This document shows, one piece after another, positions 8,901-18,604 of a DNA stretch of 64,000 bases (position 1 is the stretch's first letter; each line of letters begins with the position of its first letter). The DNA is taken from the NCBI GenBank assembly GCA_031556725.1, contig JAVBSL010000010.1, positions 124,001-188,000 on the forward strand. Direction: 5' to 3'. The notes under the pieces were generated by a model that was not told where the DNA came from, made no database searches, and worked only from the letters and a program-made list of their open reading frames with translations. Source of the DNA: UBA935 sp031556725. Lineage in GTDB: Bacteria > Bacillota > Clostridia > Lachnospirales > Lachnospiraceae. Position numbers and translations under genes: made by a program.

Positions 8901-10664
8901 CTAAATAGTAGTTACTACCAGCTTTTCTTCTTCTACCTTATAAATCATATCACATTTGGCAATAGTATTTAATCTGTGGGCAATAATAACCATGGTTTTT
9001 TTACCATGAAAACTGTTGATTGCATCCATAACTGCCTTTTCCGTCTCGTTATCCAAGGCCGAAGTTGCCTCATCAAAAACCAATATCTCCGGATTATGAT
9101 AAAGTGCTCTGGCAATGCCGATGCGCTGTCTTTGTCCGCCTGACAATCTGACTCCGCGGTCACCGATAGTGGTATCAAGTCCTTCCGGCAGTTCTTCCAC
9201 AAATTCCTTCAGCTGGGCTTCCGCCAGTACTTCCCAGATTCTTTTCTCATCAATTTTATCCTGATCGATGCCAAAGGCAATGTTATCCCGAATAGATTCA
9301 TCAATCAGGTAAATAGTTTGAGGAATGTATCCCACCTGTGCCAGCCAGGACTCATAATTCTTAAAAATATTAATTCCGTCACAAGTAATCTCACCCTGTT
9401 GGGCATGAAGCAATCCCAGCAAAATATCCACAATGGTTGATTTGCCCGCTCCGGAGGTTCCGATAATACCCACTGATTTCCCTTTGGGAATCTCCATTCC
9501 GGCATCGGTGAAGATGTTTTTATCGCTGTCGGGATAATGAAAGCTGATATGGTTTAAGGCAATTTTATCCTGTAATTGCAGCTTTTCCGTCTGGCTTTCG
9601 GCTTTTCTCCTGGCCAGCTCCGCATCGGTCTTCATGCCTTCCTGCAGGTTCTGATAAACAAAGTCCAGACTGGGCTGGGTATAGGCAATCTCCGTAATAT
9701 AAGTATTGATCCGGTTGACACTGGGCAGCACCCGCATTGCGGCAACCGCAAAGGTGGCCACCGTTGTGAACATTGCTGTCATATCACCGCCCCCACTGAT
9801 ATATACCGCAATAAATGCCAGTACGCTGATAATAAATACCGTTTCGATCAACAACCTGGGAATATTATTGAGAACCGCATAATTTCTGGCCACATTGGCA
9901 CCGATTTTACCGGTTTCATAATAATTTCTGACGAAAAATTCCTCCCGATTCAATACCTTAACGTCCTTCAATCCATAAATAGCCTGAATCCGCCACTTGG
10001 CAATCCGCGACTGGATGGACTGGTTCTTTTTACCGATCTTATTTAGTTGCGGTTTTAATACCTTTAAAATCAGCAGCGTCAGGATTCCGAACACCGCAAT
10101 AATAAAGAAAGTCATTGCCACGTTCTGGGATACCAGTACAATAAAAATCAATACACATACCACCACTTCCGCTGCCAGCTGCAGCATGGCCAGAATCAGG
10201 GAAAAGGTCTGTGGTATATCACTATCGGTAAGCCGGAAAACTGTCGGTATATCAGCTCCCAAATATTGCTCGTAAGGACGGTTTAAAAATTCACCCATAA
10301 CACGGCCGATCATTTTATTTCGGTTCTGGGTAATAAATGTATTCTGCCGGTAGGTAAGATACAAAATATAGGTGTTTTTAATCACATAAATAGCCATCAA
10401 AGTCACCAGCAACGCGATGGTAATCTGACCGGCACTTTCAATATGAAGAATATGACAGATATTCTGTAAAAAATCATATTTATCAATATATCCCTGTAAA
10501 ACATCCGGTGCCGTAATGGCCTGTACCACCGGTATCATGGCACTGACACCCAGGGTTTCCAAAATTCCGGCAATAAAAATCAAAATACCTAAAACCACCA
10601 ACTGTCTTTTCTGCTTTTTATCAAAAACATATCCTATTTTATGAAATAAATCCGTTTTTTTCAT
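8901..10664 (-). CDS. PglK/MsbA-type ABC exporter (lipid-linked oligosaccharide flippase)
   Basis: A 587-residue half-transporter with an N-terminal six-helix permease (about 20-310) and a C-terminal ATPase. Walker A is GTSGAGKS, the signature LSGGQRQRIGIARAL, and Walker B EILVFDEATSALD followed by the H-loop IIAHRL. It functions as a homodimer. In this setting it most likely flips undecaprenyl-linked repeat units outward, as PglK does in Campylobacter. I prefer the ATG at 10664 because AAAGGA lies 7 bp before it; the ATG at 10670 overlaps the upstream stop (ATGA) but has poor spacing. A paralogue of the same layout is at 53630-55381. No Wzx flippase was found in the window. Confidence 0.88.
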   Translation of the reverse strand: MKKTDLFHKIGYVFDKKQKRQLVVLGILIFIAGILETLGVSAMIPVVQAITAPDVLQGYIDKYDFLQNICHILHIESAGQITIALLVTLMAIYVIKNTYILYLTYRQNTFITQNRNKMIGRVMGEFLNRPYEQYLGADIPTVFRLTDSDIPQTFSLILAMLQLAAEVVVCVLIFIVLVSQNVAMTFFIIAVFGILTLLILKVLKPQLNKIGKKNQSIQSRIAKWRIQAIYGLKDVKVLNREEFFVRNYYETGKIGANVARNYAVLNNIPRLLIETVFIISVLAFIAVYISGGGDMTAMFTTVATFAVAAMRVLPSVNRINTYITEIAYTQPSLDFVYQNLQEGMKTDAELARRKAESQTEKLQLQDKIALNHISFHYPDSDKNIFTDAGMEIPKGKSVGIIGTSGAGKSTIVDILLGLLHAQQGEITCDGINIFKNYESWLAQVGYIPQTIYLIDESIRDNIAFGIDQDKIDEKRIWEVLAEAQLKEFVEELPEGLDTTIGDRGVRLSGGQRQRIGIARALYHNPEILVFDEATSALDNETEKAVMDAINSFHGKKTMVIIAHRLNTIAKCDMIYKVEEEKLVVTTI

Positions 10665-10666
10665 TG

Positions 10667-11677
10667 TCATTTCCTTTGTCGTAACGGTATGATTACTTTG
10701 TCATACACTTTTACCGTATAATAATAAAGTTTGGGAGTTCTCAGTGCCATCTTCATCCGAACCCGGTCGCCCATAGCAACATATTCTTTTTGATAGATCT
10801 CGATAATTTGTCTTTTTTCGGATTGCAGCATACGAATTAATTTATCTGCTGCCTCTTTCATGCGTCGATCCTGAAAGTCAATATAGTAAAAGAGCATTTT
10901 CCGGTAAAAATGGTAAGCCGCTTTCTCTGCCAGTTTTCCCATTCCCACCTCTTCAAAATATGCGATCTGTTCCCTGCTGAAAGGAATCTCATCCTGAAAG
11001 CGTCTTTCCATCAGTCCGCTATTCATAATGCTGCCTTCCCTGTCTATCACATAATTGTAATAGGGGGTATCTAAAAAAACGCATTTCTGTGCTTTTACCA
11101 TGGCCTTTGTGGTATATATAATATCTTCTGATTTGCGTCCCACCGGAAAGCTGATTTTCTCTATTACCCTTCGCGCAAATAGTTTGCTCCAAACCGAATT
11201 ATATATATGATATTGTTCATGACCGCATATATAGATATCCAATGCTTCTTCTCCGAACAGTACCACTTGCTTATTTGTGGGATGCATCTCCATAGCCCCC
11301 CGGCCAATCTGCCGATAGGCACATATGGCAATCTCTGCACCGCTCTCCTGACAAGCCTGCCACATCGCCCGATACATATCCGGCTCAACAAAATCATCTC
11401 CGTCCACATAGCCAATATAACCGCCTTCGGCTATGGCAAGTCCGGCATTCCGGGCATCCGAAAGGCCACCGTTTTTCTTATGGATCACTTTGATATTATC
11501 ATATTTTTCCGCATAAGAATCGCAAATCCTTCCGGTAGCATCTGTGGATCCATCATCCACAATAATAATCTCCAGTTCGGTATAGCTTTGTTTCAGTAAA
11601 CTTTCGATGCATTTTTCAAGGTAATCTTCGATATTATAGGCAGCTACAATTACCGAAATCAATTCCACTTTATTCAT
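10667..11677 (-). CDS. GT2 family glycosyltransferase
   Basis: A 336-residue family GT2 transferase. It begins with LISVIVAAYNIEDYLEKCIESLL and has the nucleotide-binding IIVDDGSTDATG motif near 37-48. The metal site is DGDD (in YVDGDDFVEP, near 90-100) rather than the more common DSDD. The C-terminal region is mixed hydrophobic and basic. It overlaps the upstream GT11 fucosyltransferase gene by 4 bp and nearly abuts the ABC flippase downstream. Overall it resembles the GT2 at 34-1080 but is not a close copy. Acceptor and donor are not predictable. Confidence 0.9.
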   Translation of the reverse strand: MNKVELISVIVAAYNIEDYLEKCIESLLKQSYTELEIIIVDDGSTDATGRICDSYAEKYDNIKVIHKKNGGLSDARNAGLAIAEGGYIGYVDGDDFVEPDMYRAMWQACQESGAEIAICAYRQIGRGAMEMHPTNKQVVLFGEEALDIYICGHEQYHIYNSVWSKLFARRVIEKISFPVGRKSEDIIYTTKAMVKAQKCVFLDTPYYNYVIDREGSIMNSGLMERRFQDEIPFSREQIAYFEEVGMGKLAEKAAYHFYRKMLFYYIDFQDRRMKEAADKLIRMLQSEKRQIIEIYQKEYVAMGDRVRMKMALRTPKLYYYTVKVYDKVIIPLRQRK

Positions 11678-12597
11678 ACTAATTTCCCTTCAGGTGATAC
11701 TTTAATCATTCCCTTGGTATGAATATCTTTACACTCTTGATTATTGAACCATTTTTCGGGAGCAACAATACATTTTTCCTGATAATTATTGATCCAGGCT
11801 GCCCACCAGCTAAAGCTGCTATTGGCCAAAATATGATGTTTACATTTGCTCATCAGCATCATATCCAGGTACCCTGTGTGTTCGGTGGTTTCTTCGATAA
11901 TGCAGAATTGCTCCGGCAGTTCTTCCTCGTCTGGTTTTCTGTATCTGGTCTCCAGCCAATTCTTAGCCCATTTTAAGTCATTGCTGAACACATAAAATAC
12001 CCCGCCAGGATATCTGGTCTTCAGATAGGCAATGGCTGTCTCATAATAAGCATCGGTACAGATGCCGCCATACAAATCATCTGACAGAAGATAATCCCCC
12101 CGCCTGATATGCACGCTGATGGCTTCGCTATGTTCAATCATATATTGATAGGTTCCGATATGTGTCTCTAAGTCTGCCGGCAGATGCATGGTGCTCCGCT
12201 CGGGAAACGTAAAGGTCTTTCGAACTTCTGCTTCAATATCCTTAAAGTATTTCTCCGATTGAAACCAACCGGTCAGATAGGCCGGATCATGCTCCAGTAA
12301 ATTAGGGTCATAGTTGCAGTCTTTTTCTTTTATTTCCAAGGTTCTCCGGCCAAAAAGCTTACGTCTGATACGATGAGTCAGCTTTAATGATCCATCGGTA
12401 ATGGCAATAATCTCCTCCCATGCAGCACGGGGATAGTCGATGCCAAAGACCGACAGCATAATCGGTCTGGCATTATCATGCCTGTATTCGTTAATATCAT
12501 CAAATTTTACGGTTTTTCCCTGGGAACGCAATTTCATATACAATGCGTATTGAAACATCTGATTTCCCAGTCCGCCGGACATTCTGATTATTACCAT
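11674..12597 (-). CDS. GT11 alpha-1,2-fucosyltransferase family protein
   Basis: A 307-residue GT11 enzyme with all expected motifs: GGLGNQMFQYALY at 8-20, HIRRGDY at 163-169 (GDP-fucose binding), and ILANSSFSWWAAW near 257-269. The family transfers L-fucose from GDP-fucose in alpha-1,2 linkage, typically to galactose, and creates H-antigen-like ends on bacterial O-antigens and capsules. The GDP-fucose synthesis genes (gmd, fcl) are not in the window and must lie elsewhere. The gene overlaps asnB upstream by 7 bp and the GT2 downstream by 4 bp. Family and donor are well supported; the acceptor is not known. Confidence 0.9.
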   Translation of the reverse strand: MVIIRMSGGLGNQMFQYALYMKLRSQGKTVKFDDINEYRHDNARPIMLSVFGIDYPRAAWEEIIAITDGSLKLTHRIRRKLFGRRTLEIKEKDCNYDPNLLEHDPAYLTGWFQSEKYFKDIEAEVRKTFTFPERSTMHLPADLETHIGTYQYMIEHSEAISVHIRRGDYLLSDDLYGGICTDAYYETAIAYLKTRYPGGVFYVFSNDLKWAKNWLETRYRKPDEEELPEQFCIIEETTEHTGYLDMMLMSKCKHHILANSSFSWWAAWINNYQEKCIVAPEKWFNNQECKDIHTKGMIKVSPEGKLV

Positions 12598-14483
12598 AAG
12601 TGATCACTCCCTGTCATCCATTCCTGAAACATTAGGATATACCAGATTTGTATGCGCCATTCACCTTTTTCGATAAAGTCGTTCCAAATCTGCCATACAA
12701 CTTCCGGATTTAAGATACCCTGCTGTTTCAAAGTCGTTTTATCAATCAGCATCTCTGCCCATTCCCTCAGTTCGGTCTGGCGCAGCCACTTTTCCACCGG
12801 AATACTGAAGCCTTTTTTGGGCCGCTCCATCATTTCCCTGGGCACATACCGATACAGCACATCCCGCAATACCTGCTTGCCTACGTTTCCTTCTCGTTTA
12901 TACTCAATCGGAAGGCTCCATGCAAATTCTACCACATCTTTATCCAACATGGGAACCCTGGTTTCCAAAGAAACTGCCATCGCCGTCCGATCCACCTTAA
13001 CCAGTATATCATCGGGATGATACATCAGCATGTCCATCAGCATGATATTATGGTTGGTTTCGTCCAGAAAATGGGGATCCAGTTCACTATATTTATAAGG
13101 CCTGTTATCATGATTTAAACTGATCTGTTTAAACAATGGATCGGTCTCCCGTGAATCAATATACAACTCCGACGGCCCTTTTGCTCCCAGCAGCTTGCCT
13201 TTAATCCGGTAAATCGGCTTTTTTGCTAAAGGACTATGGATTACCAGGTCACTCACCGGCTTTCTGATCCAATAAGGAACCGCCTTCATTTTATTCCAGA
13301 TCCGTTCTACCGAAGCGTAAGAAGTATAGCCGCAGAACAACTCATCCCCGCCATCTCCGCTTAAAGATACTGTCACATGTTCTCTGGTCATCTTGCTTAC
13401 CAGATAAGTGGGAATCTGCGAGGAATCGGCAAAGGGTTCACCAAACATATATCCCAGTTTCGGAATAACTGCCTTAGCATCCTGTTCGGTTATATAAAGC
13501 TCTGTATGCTCTGTTCCCAGGCGAGCGGCTATTTCCTTAGCATAAACCGCTTCATTATATTCCTTTTCTTCCATACCGATAGTAAAGCTTTTTACCTTGC
13601 CCGCATCCAGTGACTGCATCAGTGCCACAACAGTGCTGCTGTCGATTCCGGCCGATAAAAATGCGCCTACCGGAACATCTGCCACCATCTGTTCTTTAAT
13701 GGAATCTTTCAATAAACGTTCCAGCTCATCGGCTGCTTCTTCTCTGCTGCCTTTAAACAGGTTTTTTTGTCCGGCCAGGGCCGCCTGCTTCATGGACCAA
13801 TATGCGGATATACAATAGCTGCTAAAAGGCGCCTTTATTTCCAAAACATTCCCCGCTTCCAGCTTAAATATATTCTGATAAATAGAATAGGGTGCCGGAA
13901 TATAACCATGAATAAAATATAAATCCAGAACGCCGGTGTCAATGGGATTCCGAAAACCTTCCAAAGCCGCAATGGATCTGATATCTGAAGCAAAAACAAA
14001 GGCATCGTTTACCATTCCGTAATACAGCGGTTTTTCCCCCACCCGGTCTCTGGCCAGAAATAACACTCGCTCCTTTTTATCATACAGGGCAATGGCAAAC
14101 ATTCCCTTGCACATAGAAAGTGTCTCTGTGAGCCCATAGGCTTCTATGGCTTCCAATAATATTTCCGTATCCGAGGTGCTGCGAAACTGCACAACCCGTT
14201 TCTCTTGCAAAAGCCGGTGGGCTATTTTTTTATAATTATAGATTTCACCGTTAAAGGCAATCACATACCGGCCGCTGTGAGACTCCATGGGCTGGGCACC
14301 GCCTTCTGTCAGGTCCACGATGGATAAACGGCGATGACCGAGTACCACATCCTCCTGCTCCGATATCCACACACCGCCGGCATCCGGTCCCCGGTGAAGC
14401 ATACGCTCATTCATCCGGCTGATATTTTTTCGAATGTCATCCCTGTCACCTTTGAAATTACAAAATCCTGCTATTCCACACAT
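12591..14483 (-). CDS. asnB: Asparagine synthetase B-type amidotransferase (copy 1)
   Basis: A 630-residue glutamine-dependent amidotransferase. The mature N-terminal cysteine (MCGIAGF) opens the class II glutaminase domain (about 1-200), with HRRLSIVDL and FNGEIYNY. The synthetase domain carries the pyrophosphate loop as SAGIDSS (the usual form is SGGxDSS) and LSGDGGDELFCGY. Homologues in polysaccharide clusters, such as Francisella WbtH, are thought to amidate hexuronic acids rather than make asparagine. A UDP-GalNAcA pathway lies in the same operon, which supports that role. A second, clearly divergent copy is at 16697-18601. RBS TAGGAG lies 5 bp before the ATG. Confidence 0.9.
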   Translation of the reverse strand: MCGIAGFCNFKGDRDDIRKNISRMNERMLHRGPDAGGVWISEQEDVVLGHRRLSIVDLTEGGAQPMESHSGRYVIAFNGEIYNYKKIAHRLLQEKRVVQFRSTSDTEILLEAIEAYGLTETLSMCKGMFAIALYDKKERVLFLARDRVGEKPLYYGMVNDAFVFASDIRSIAALEGFRNPIDTGVLDLYFIHGYIPAPYSIYQNIFKLEAGNVLEIKAPFSSYCISAYWSMKQAALAGQKNLFKGSREEAADELERLLKDSIKEQMVADVPVGAFLSAGIDSSTVVALMQSLDAGKVKSFTIGMEEKEYNEAVYAKEIAARLGTEHTELYITEQDAKAVIPKLGYMFGEPFADSSQIPTYLVSKMTREHVTVSLSGDGGDELFCGYTSYASVERIWNKMKAVPYWIRKPVSDLVIHSPLAKKPIYRIKGKLLGAKGPSELYIDSRETDPLFKQISLNHDNRPYKYSELDPHFLDETNHNIMLMDMLMYHPDDILVKVDRTAMAVSLETRVPMLDKDVVEFAWSLPIEYKREGNVGKQVLRDVLYRYVPREMMERPKKGFSIPVEKWLRQTELREWAEMLIDKTTLKQQGILNPEVVWQIWNDFIEKGEWRIQIWYILMFQEWMTGSDHLW

Positions 14484-14491
14484 AATTTCTC

Positions 14492-15577
14492 CTAACGCTT
14501 CACAAAAGTTCCGTTTGCAATGGACTCCTCTATCTTGCTGATGGCCGCTTCCTTTTCCACCTGAAACCGGGCATAAGCTTCTTCCCAGGAGCGATAAGCT
14601 TTAAAGGACTGTCCCTTTTTTCTTTTATCAGCTATTGTAAATTCAGAATCCAGTATTTTTCCCAAAAAGGCGGTACACTTGGTTGCTCCCAAAGTATTCG
14701 CATGACCGCCGAAATCATAATAATCTGTGGTAAAGTCAATCCCGATTTCTTCATAATAATTATTAAAATTAATAAAGTTATAACCCTCATCCGCAACGAT
14801 GCCCGCCATATAATTATACATCTGCTGCTCCTCCGGCTCAATCCGGTAAGGGGAAACAATAAAAAGTGCTTCCTGTTTCTGCTCCTTCAAATATCCCAGC
14901 AGCTCCAGCAGCCGTTCTTCCTGCTCTGCCGGAATAGGCATACTGTCGGTAATATGGCTGCAATGGGGAATCCGATCCGTCTCAAGGGGTCCTACTTGAT
15001 CTTTTATCACATATCCCTTTAAGGGATTTTTCTTTTCATAAATAATACAGGCAATCTGCTCCGGTAAAATAATGGTTTTCCAGTTAGAATGATATTTAAA
15101 TATATCAAAATAGTAGGTATAACGTTCTTTTTTATCCGGAACCAACCGCTTTATTGCATAATTTCGATTTAAGGAATACTTTAAATTATCGGTGACCCCC
15201 CTGGCGTATGCCATATTAACTTCCATATCTCCGTCTTCCATGGTATACATCCGCATTTCGAAAACCACCACTTCCGGCGATTGGGTCTTATATGCTTCCT
15301 TTAAAAGCGGAAGTGCTGCACTGGGCCGCTGTACATGGCTGGATAATGGATAACTGGTGATACCATACTCTCCCCACAGCTGCGGTGCCGCATAAAATGG
15401 GTACACCGGACTGGATCCGATGATCACAACATCTATGGAATTTTTATCCTCAGCATAAAATCCGGTAAATATGTCTTTTACTTCTCCGTTGGTTCTGAGT
15501 ATATAAGTCAATGAGATCAAAATCAGACCAAACAACGATAAAAATATTACCACTTTTATATATTCTCTTAGTGTCAT
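14492..15577 (-). CDS. Membrane-anchored SGNH/DltD-like protein
   Basis: A 361-residue protein with one N-terminal membrane segment (about 8-27) and an outward-facing soluble domain. The SGNH-hydrolase pattern is visible: VVIIGSSPVYPFYAAPQLW with the candidate nucleophile at Ser55/56, a central VVVFEMRMYT strand, and a C-terminal YDFGGHANTLGA with Asp288 and His292 as candidate catalytic residues. This layout is seen in DltD and in partners of O-acyltransferases that modify cell-wall or capsule sugars. It lies between two AsnB-type genes and next to a GT4. O-acetyl or other acyl transfer is my inference; no substrate can be named. Confidence 0.6.
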   Translation of the reverse strand: MTLREYIKVVIFLSLFGLILISLTYILRTNGEVKDIFTGFYAEDKNSIDVVIIGSSPVYPFYAAPQLWGEYGITSYPLSSHVQRPSAALPLLKEAYKTQSPEVVVFEMRMYTMEDGDMEVNMAYARGVTDNLKYSLNRNYAIKRLVPDKKERYTYYFDIFKYHSNWKTIILPEQIACIIYEKKNPLKGYVIKDQVGPLETDRIPHCSHITDSMPIPAEQEERLLELLGYLKEQKQEALFIVSPYRIEPEEQQMYNYMAGIVADEGYNFINFNNYYEEIGIDFTTDYYDFGGHANTLGATKCTAFLGKILDSEFTIADKRKKGQSFKAYRSWEEAYARFQVEKEAAISKIEESIANGTFVKR

Positions 15578-15586
15578 AGCCCACTT

Positions 15587-16684
15587 TCACACTTTCATTT
15601 TTAAAATCATTGAATTAAAGAGATTTTCCCAGTCTTTTCCTATGGTTTCGGGATTATATTCCACCTGTAATTTGGTTGCTTCCTCACCCATAAAATCGGC
15701 CTTTTGCAAGTTTTTTAACAAGAAATGCAGGTTATCCTTCATTTTCGACACATCTCGCACCGGAATTAAGCATCCATTTTTTTGATGTTCAATCAGCTCG
15801 GCCGGACCACCGCAGGGACAGTCTGTAGCCACTACCGTAAGCCCCATAAGCATCGCTTCGATCAAAGTATTGGGCACCCCTTCCGTGTCTGATGATAAAA
15901 CAAACACTCGTGATTTATATATTTTATCTGCAACAGCATCCGTACTGCCGGGTAAAAAGATACGTTCTTCCAGTCCTATTTTTTCCACTTCTTTCTGAAG
16001 TGTTTCCCGTAATTCTCCTTCTCCATAGATAATTACGTTGTAATCAGGAAATTCATCGGCCATCCCGGCAAAAGCTTCAATCAGCATTTGATGGTTCTTG
16101 TTCTCGTCAACCCTGCCAACAGCCACAATTGTTTTCTCCCGTTCCCCCTGAAACCTTGGCCGAAAGAATACCGGATTCATGGGATTTTTTAATACTGCTA
16201 CTTTTTTACAAACTGCTTCCGGGAAAAAATTACGGCTGGCTTCCGTTTGTAAAATAACTACGTCGGCATAACGGAATAAATATTTTGCCGCTTTACGCAT
16301 CCATCCGGTATAATATTCCGCTTCCGGTGCCCCCCTCACCGCTACTGCTACAGATACCGGCAGAAAACGTGACGTAAGGATTGCCATCATATTATTTTTC
16401 CCGATAAAAGATAAAATCACATCCGGTTTTTCCTTTTTCCAGATTTTCCGCAGCTTCATAAATCTCCGGTAAAAATTCACCACTCGGCTCCTGCCGGTTT
16501 CTTCCGCTGTAATATCGGAAATTATTCTTTTTGCCGATTTATTCAAAGAGTACTCATTTTCTTTCTGATATTGGGTCACCACCGTTACCTGATGGCCGTT
16601 TTTGATTAAATAATCGGTAAGATTGACCATAACCCGTTCAGAGCCGCCTTTTGTCAAGGCGCCGATCAACATTGCCACATGCAT
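15587..16684 (-). CDS. GT4 family glycosyltransferase
   Basis: A 365-residue GT-B transferase of family GT4. The N-terminal domain starts HVAMLIGALTKGGSERVMVN. The C-terminal domain has IVAVGRVDENKNHQ near 190 and the E-x7-E site in DTEGVPNTLIEAM, followed by VVATDCPCGGPAEL. It is a clear paralogue of the GT4 at 19383-20480, sharing the GGxERV start, the ENEYSL/ENEFSL stretch and the TDCPCGGP block. Each copy sits near an AsnB-type gene, which suggests a duplicated transferase-amidase module. Donor sugar unknown; a uronic acid such as GalNAcA is a reasonable guess from context. Confidence 0.9.
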   Translation of the reverse strand: MHVAMLIGALTKGGSERVMVNLTDYLIKNGHQVTVVTQYQKENEYSLNKSAKRIISDITAEETGRSRVVNFYRRFMKLRKIWKKEKPDVILSFIGKNNMMAILTSRFLPVSVAVAVRGAPEAEYYTGWMRKAAKYLFRYADVVILQTEASRNFFPEAVCKKVAVLKNPMNPVFFRPRFQGEREKTIVAVGRVDENKNHQMLIEAFAGMADEFPDYNVIIYGEGELRETLQKEVEKIGLEERIFLPGSTDAVADKIYKSRVFVLSSDTEGVPNTLIEAMLMGLTVVATDCPCGGPAELIEHQKNGCLIPVRDVSKMKDNLHFLLKNLQKADFMGEEATKLQVEYNPETIGKDWENLFNSMILKMKV

Positions 16685-16696
16685 AAGTCTCTCCCT

Positions 16697-18601
16697 TCAC
16701 ATATAACGTTGGTACCATTTCTGAAAAGCAAAAAAGGACCACGTCAATTTAGAGTAATTAGCACCGGTAGTCGGACCGCTATCACCGGTCCGAATATATT
16801 TCTCAATCATATCTGCTGTATAATCCGCATGAAAGATTCCCTGCTTTTTCAAAAAATCACGATTACTCATATCCAGAAGCTGTTCCCGTAAAGGCCCCCT
16901 CAGCCATTTGTCCAGCGGTACGCTAAAACCTACCTTGGGACGCTCCAGCAATTCTCTGGGGATGTAATCATAAGCAATATCCTTTAATATTCTCTTCTTA
17001 ATACCCTTATTGTACTTAAAGCTGTGATCGATCCGGAAGGAATACTCCATTACGTCCCGGTCCAAAATCGGACAGCGGGATTCCAGAGAATATTTCATTG
17101 AAGCCCGGTCTACCTTACACAAAATGTCTCCCGGCAGATAGGTATCCATATCCAGCAGCATCCGGCGGATCTGCCAATTTTTCACCTGATATCGGCCTTC
17201 CACGGGATAATTGCAATTTAACATCGGTGCCTGCCCGCCAGGCTGTACCATATTATTGGCCATGGGAATATAGCTTCCGGCGCCAAACTGAGCCTGCGTT
17301 TCCTTATTGCGGTTTTCTGCTACTACACGTACACGGAAAGGAAGTTTTTCACCCAGCTTTAGCTTTCGTACCCCAGGTAAACTATAAAGCCCATGAATAA
17401 TTCCCCCCGGCAGATCCAAAAGTTGTGCCTGCTTTACAATCTCATAAATATTATAACCGCAAAAAAGTTCGTCTCCCCCATCTCCCGACAAGGCCACAGT
17501 GACATCTTTTCCGGCCAGCTGCGAGACCAGCATGGTGGGGATCTGGGAGGAGTCGGCAAAGGGTTCATCGTAATACTGTGAAATGCTTTCTACCAGATCA
17601 AACATTTCCGTTTCGGAAATATATAATTCTGTATGGTTGGTGCCTAAATAGCTGGCTACTTCCTTTGCATATTTTGCCTCATTATAATTTTCTTCATGGA
17701 AACCGATGGAGAAGGTCTTCACCGGTGCAGATGCACTTTCGGCGGCCATAGCTGTCATTAAGGAGGAATCATATCCGCCGCTTAAGAATGCCCCTAAGGG
17801 TACGTCGGCAATCATCCGGGATGACACCGCCTTTTTCAGCAGCTCTTTCAATTCGCTTTTGGCCTGGGCGTAATCCTCCACCGGATTTTTCTGCATCTCA
17901 TGGTATACCTTTGCAATGTCCCAATATTTCCAGGTTTTTATCCGGGATAAGCCATCACTATTTAAAGAAAGGTGTAAAATCGCCCCCGGTTCCAGTTTAT
18001 AGACATTTTCAAAAATGCTGTCCGGATGGCAGATATACTGCTGAAATAAATAGCGGGATAATACTTCCTTTCTGATCACTTTTTTACAATCAGGCCGGGC
18101 CATCAATGGCTTTAGTTCAGACGCAAAATAAAGATTTCCATCTTCCGTTTGATAGTAAAGGGGCTTTTTACCCACTCTGTCACGTACTAAATAGAAATCT
18201 TCTGTTTTTTTGTCCCATAAGGCAATGGCAAACATGCCGTTAAATTTGTGTATACAATCAATTCCCCATTTCAAGTATGCGGCAATGATTACCTCTGTGT
18301 CACAATTGGAACGAAAGGGATAGTCTGACAGTTCTTTTTTTAACTCTAAAAAATTATAAATCTCACCGTTATACACTACGCTGACTCTTTTGTCCGCCGA
18401 ATGCATAGGCTGATGACCCAACTTGGAAAGATCCAGAATGGAAAGCCTTCTTTGGGCTAAGCCCACATGATAGCCACTCTTCCACGGATGTATTTCTTCG
18501 CCGCTGTCATCCGGCCCCCGATGATACATAGTATCATTCATACCCTTCAACTGCTCTAGGCTAATGTCCTGTCTGGATATAAAACCGCATATACCGCACA
18601 T
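16697..18601 (-). CDS. asnB: Asparagine synthetase B-type amidotransferase (copy 2)
   Basis: A 634-residue class II glutamine amidotransferase fused to a synthetase domain. Cys2 in MCGICGF is the glutaminase nucleophile. VVYNGEIYNF and the SGGYDSS pyrophosphate loop are present, as is LSGDGGDELFCGYNIYE. Only part of the sequence is shared with copy 1 at 12591-14483, so the duplication is old or the two were acquired separately. Two copies in one sugar operon argue for amidation of two different uronic acid residues, or of one acid at two stages, rather than ordinary asparagine synthesis. It follows a deacetylase-like gene with 3 bp between them. Confidence 0.9.
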   Translation of the reverse strand: MCGICGFISRQDISLEQLKGMNDTMYHRGPDDSGEEIHPWKSGYHVGLAQRRLSILDLSKLGHQPMHSADKRVSVVYNGEIYNFLELKKELSDYPFRSNCDTEVIIAAYLKWGIDCIHKFNGMFAIALWDKKTEDFYLVRDRVGKKPLYYQTEDGNLYFASELKPLMARPDCKKVIRKEVLSRYLFQQYICHPDSIFENVYKLEPGAILHLSLNSDGLSRIKTWKYWDIAKVYHEMQKNPVEDYAQAKSELKELLKKAVSSRMIADVPLGAFLSGGYDSSLMTAMAAESASAPVKTFSIGFHEENYNEAKYAKEVASYLGTNHTELYISETEMFDLVESISQYYDEPFADSSQIPTMLVSQLAGKDVTVALSGDGGDELFCGYNIYEIVKQAQLLDLPGGIIHGLYSLPGVRKLKLGEKLPFRVRVVAENRNKETQAQFGAGSYIPMANNMVQPGGQAPMLNCNYPVEGRYQVKNWQIRRMLLDMDTYLPGDILCKVDRASMKYSLESRCPILDRDVMEYSFRIDHSFKYNKGIKKRILKDIAYDYIPRELLERPKVGFSVPLDKWLRGPLREQLLDMSNRDFLKKQGIFHADYTADMIEKYIRTGDSGPTTGANYSKLTWSFFAFQKWYQRYM

Positions 18602-18604
18602 TGG

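Noticed and set aside
9576..10046. A 156-codon plus-strand frame inside the first ABC exporter
   Set aside because: Antisense to conserved transporter sequence, with no recognisable motif.
12591..18601. Ordinary asparagine biosynthesis
   Set aside because: Two divergent AsnB-type genes inside a glycan operon next to uronic acid synthesis fit sugar amidation better, though the basic reaction has not been shown.
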